Shown here: positions 63,963-64,000 of the stretch, piece by piece
Layout: each line of letters begins with the position of its first letter
Position numbering within the stretch: the stretch's first letter is position 1
From: JBMNIZ01 sp050951405
GTDB taxonomy: Bacteria > Bacillota > DULZ01
Direction: 5' to 3'
Assembly: GCA_050951405.1 (NCBI GenBank)
Contig: JBMNIZ010000009.1
Location: 17,752-81,751, forward strand
Length of the DNA: 64,000 bases
The notes under the pieces: generated by a model
The model's input: the letters and a program-made list of their open reading frames with translations, nothing else
Database searches by the model: none
What the model was told of the DNA's origin: nothing
Position numbers and translations under genes: made by a program

Positions 63963-64000
63963 GTTCTAAAGTCCCCTACCAGCTCCATAAGATGATAAGG

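Overview
The window reads as chromosome of an anaerobic Gram-positive bacterium of the class Clostridia. The indications are strong GGAGG ribosome-binding sites with many TTG and GTG starts, a CIRCE-controlled groESL, a bifunctional fructose-bisphosphate aldolase/phosphatase, an S-layer-homology protein, SipW/TasA-like secreted proteins with a sortase, ferredoxin-dependent indolepyruvate oxidoreductase and many Fe-S flavoproteins. No rRNA, tRNA, CRISPR array or complete insertion sequence is visible, and I do not name a species.

Layout. 0-7.7 kb: end of an NDP-forming acyl-CoA synthetase, a malate/lactate-type dehydrogenase, a DedA protein, and a glycolate/lactate oxidation cluster (two GlcD-like flavoproteins, a GlcF-like Fe-S protein, a serine/alanine-glyoxylate aminotransferase) behind a possible GntR-type operator. 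7.9-15.2 kb: AlkD-like repair protein, a Fur/Zur-znuACB zinc-uptake operon, a Memo-AMMECR1 fusion with its radical SAM partner, and an M29-like aminopeptidase. 15.4-23.6 kb: argCJBDFGH behind a promoter overlapped by an ARG-box-like site. 23.8-28.2 kb: zinc ribbon, lipoprotein, PadR regulator with a membrane protein, B12-binding radical SAM protein. 28.7-36.0 kb: a surface-structure locus (small protein, 1148-residue VWA adhesin, SipW-like signal peptidase, two TasA/camelysin-like proteins, an MPKTG-anchored protein, a sortase). 36.2-38.3 kb: membrane protein, orphan NarL-type response regulator, DoxX protein. 38.6-43.7 kb: Na+/solute symporter, phenylacetate-CoA ligase, IorAB. 44-51.5 kb: YerB-like lipoprotein, FBP aldolase/phosphatase, Orn/Lys/Arg decarboxylase, a YcdB/SLH protein, a diacylglycerol-kinase-like protein. 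51.5-53.6 kb: groESL. 53.7-54.6 kb: higher-order repeat array. 54.7-63.9 kb: an amino/imino-acid dehydrogenase operon (DadA-like flavoprotein, [2Fe-2S] protein with an unassigned N-terminal domain, HcnB-like flavoprotein, ferredoxin, BFD-like protein) joined to a TAXI-TRAP transporter and another flavoprotein, preceded by a possible sensor gene.

Two features stand out besides gene content. About thirty frameshifts, nearly all net single-base insertions, break well-conserved genes in three blocks (5.8-7.1, 15.9-22.0 and 51.9-63.9 kb), while the 22.2-51.9 kb stretch has none that I can see. This looks much more like uneven sequence quality than gene decay. Second, a family of short palindromes with compensating stem changes and a mostly constant four-base loop appears at 43.7-44.0 kb and inside the 53.7-54.6 kb array.

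Physiologically the genes fit an organism that oxidises organic acids and amino acids, passes electrons through Fe-S flavoproteins, makes sugars by gluconeogenesis, synthesises its own arginine and displays a sortase-anchored surface structure.
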